Shown here: piece after piece, positions 63,568 through 64,000 of the stretch
Layout of the letters: each line of letters begins with the position of its first letter
Position numbering within the stretch: the first letter of the stretch is position 1
NCBI RefSeq assembly: GCF_000585375.1
Contig: NZ_KK073874.1
Location: forward strand, 4,743,251-4,807,250
Length of the DNA stretch: 64,000 nt
Source of the DNA: Cryptosporangium arvum DSM 44712
Lineage (GTDB): Bacteria; Actinomycetota; Actinomycetes; Mycobacteriales; Cryptosporangiaceae
Direction of reading: 5' to 3'
Notes under the pieces: model-generated
What the model was told of the DNA's origin: nothing
Seen by the model: only the letters and a program-made list of their open reading frames with translations
The model's database searches: none
Made by a program: the position numbers and the translations under genes

Positions 63568-64000
63568 TCAGACGCGCGGGGTGAAGAGCGCGACGGCTTC
63601 GCCGCGGCCCCGAAGCACCCCGCCGGCGGCGTCGATCGCGGTCGTCAGCGTGGCCAGCAACGCGGCCCGCTCGGCGTCGGGGAGCAGCTGGTGGTCGCTG
63701 AACGTCGCGATCAGCCCCACCCACTGCGCGGTCGTGAACGACAGCTCCCACCGGTAGACGCGGGTCTCGGTGACCCCGAACCCCCGTCGCGGTGGCTCGG
63801 GGCGGTCCTCGTCGACCGCCGCCGACGCGTGCGTGTGCACCCCGGTGTGCGCGGCGTACACGCCGTCCAGCAGCGCCAGCGCGTCGTCGTCGAGCACCGC
63901 GTAGGTCCAGGACCGCACCAGTGTTCCGCCGGGTCGCAGCAGCGCGGCGGCCCGCTGCGCGCCGTGCACCGGGTCGATCCAGTGCCACGCGTTGCCCGAC
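63568..64000 (-). CDS. Class I SAM methyltransferase, C-terminal part
   Basis: Only the C-terminal 143 residues lie inside the window; the gene continues past the right edge. The visible part begins SGNAWHWIDPVHGAQRAAAL, continues LRPGGTLVRSWTYAV (the post-motif of UbiE/Methyltransf_11 proteins), and ends with a family-typical helical cap. The SAM-binding GxGxG loop is beyond the window. It converges with the hydrolase gene, 4 bp between stops. Substrate unknown. Confidence 0.85.
   Translation of the reverse strand, partial: SGNAWHWIDPVHGAQRAAALLRPGGTLVRSWTYAVLDDDALALLDGVYAAHTGVHTHASAAVDEDRPEPPRRGFGVTETRVYRWELSFTTAQWVGLIATFSDHQLLPDAERAALLATLTTAIDAAGGVLRGRGEAVALFTPRV

Noticed and set aside
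1-64000. tRNA, rRNA or riboswitch genes
   Set aside because: I looked for tRNA-like arms, CCA-adjacent T-loops and conserved rRNA stretches in the gaps and saw none; the gaps are short and contain operators, repeats or pseudogene pieces instead.

Overview
The window is a very GC-rich bacterial chromosome segment with the gene content of a soil actinomycete. It holds two transmembrane Ser/Thr protein kinases, two S-adenosyl methyltransferases of the actinobacterial DUF574 type, a LytR-CpsA-Psr protein, a CopD-CtaG fusion, many TetR/GntR/IclR/PucR regulators, and many GTG starts and ATGA overlaps. A Cryptosporangium-, Frankia- or Streptomyces-like lineage would fit, but I cannot fix the genus from sequence alone. 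I saw no rRNA, tRNA or CRISPR array.

Layout. 1-0.8 kb: end of a branched-chain amino-acid type ABC operon, divergent from a PucR regulator with two palindromes between them. 2.2-4.1 kb: a receptor kinase. 4.1-6.9 kb: a mobile-element scar holding a frameshifted serine resolvase, a secreted-protein gene with an in-frame stop, a Tn3-type TnpA N-terminal fragment and a truncated IS5-like element. 6.9-12.1 kb: GH25 lysozyme, AraC/MFS, winged-helix protein, methyltransferase. 12.1-18.5 kb: a homogentisate operon (MBL-fold protein, FAD monooxygenase, hmgA, unknown gene, fahA, IclR regulator) behind a perfect palindrome. 18.7-30.8 kb: second kinase; a fatty-acid island (acyl-CoA dehydrogenase, decayed aldehyde dehydrogenase, GntR, FadD, a tandem TetR lacking a standard start codon, DUF2236 oxygenase, TetR); then a DUF2975/XRE pair and a HIT-protein remnant. 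30.8-40.7 kb: methyltransferase, CopD-CtaG fusion, inactive-looking hydrolase, SDR, BASS-type transporter, hydroxypyruvate isomerase-like protein, LCP protein, and a TetR/aldo-keto reductase pair.

40.8-48.4 kb: DMT transporter, VapBC-like pair, adenosine deaminase-like protein, and a four-gene ATGA-coupled operon: homogentisate-dioxygenase-like cupin, alpha/beta hydrolase, ACAD11-like acyl-CoA dehydrogenase, and APH-like kinase. I regard this as the most interesting module. It pairs an aromatic-ring dioxygenase homologue with the kinase/dehydrogenase pair known from 4-hydroxyacyl-CoA catabolism. The whole stretch has a strong G-over-C skew on the + strand whichever way its genes point. 48.5-64 kb: reductase-like protein, SigG-like sigma factor with a VOC protein, an orphan tyrosine recombinase, MerR and TetR units, GntR/MFS, a two-component system whose receiver domain carries a repeat insertion, an ABC exporter, a hydrolase and a partial methyltransferase.

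Two themes recur. Many regulators sit next to clear inverted repeats that are good operator candidates. Short tandem repeats of 15-18 bp are expanding inside or beside genes at several independent places.
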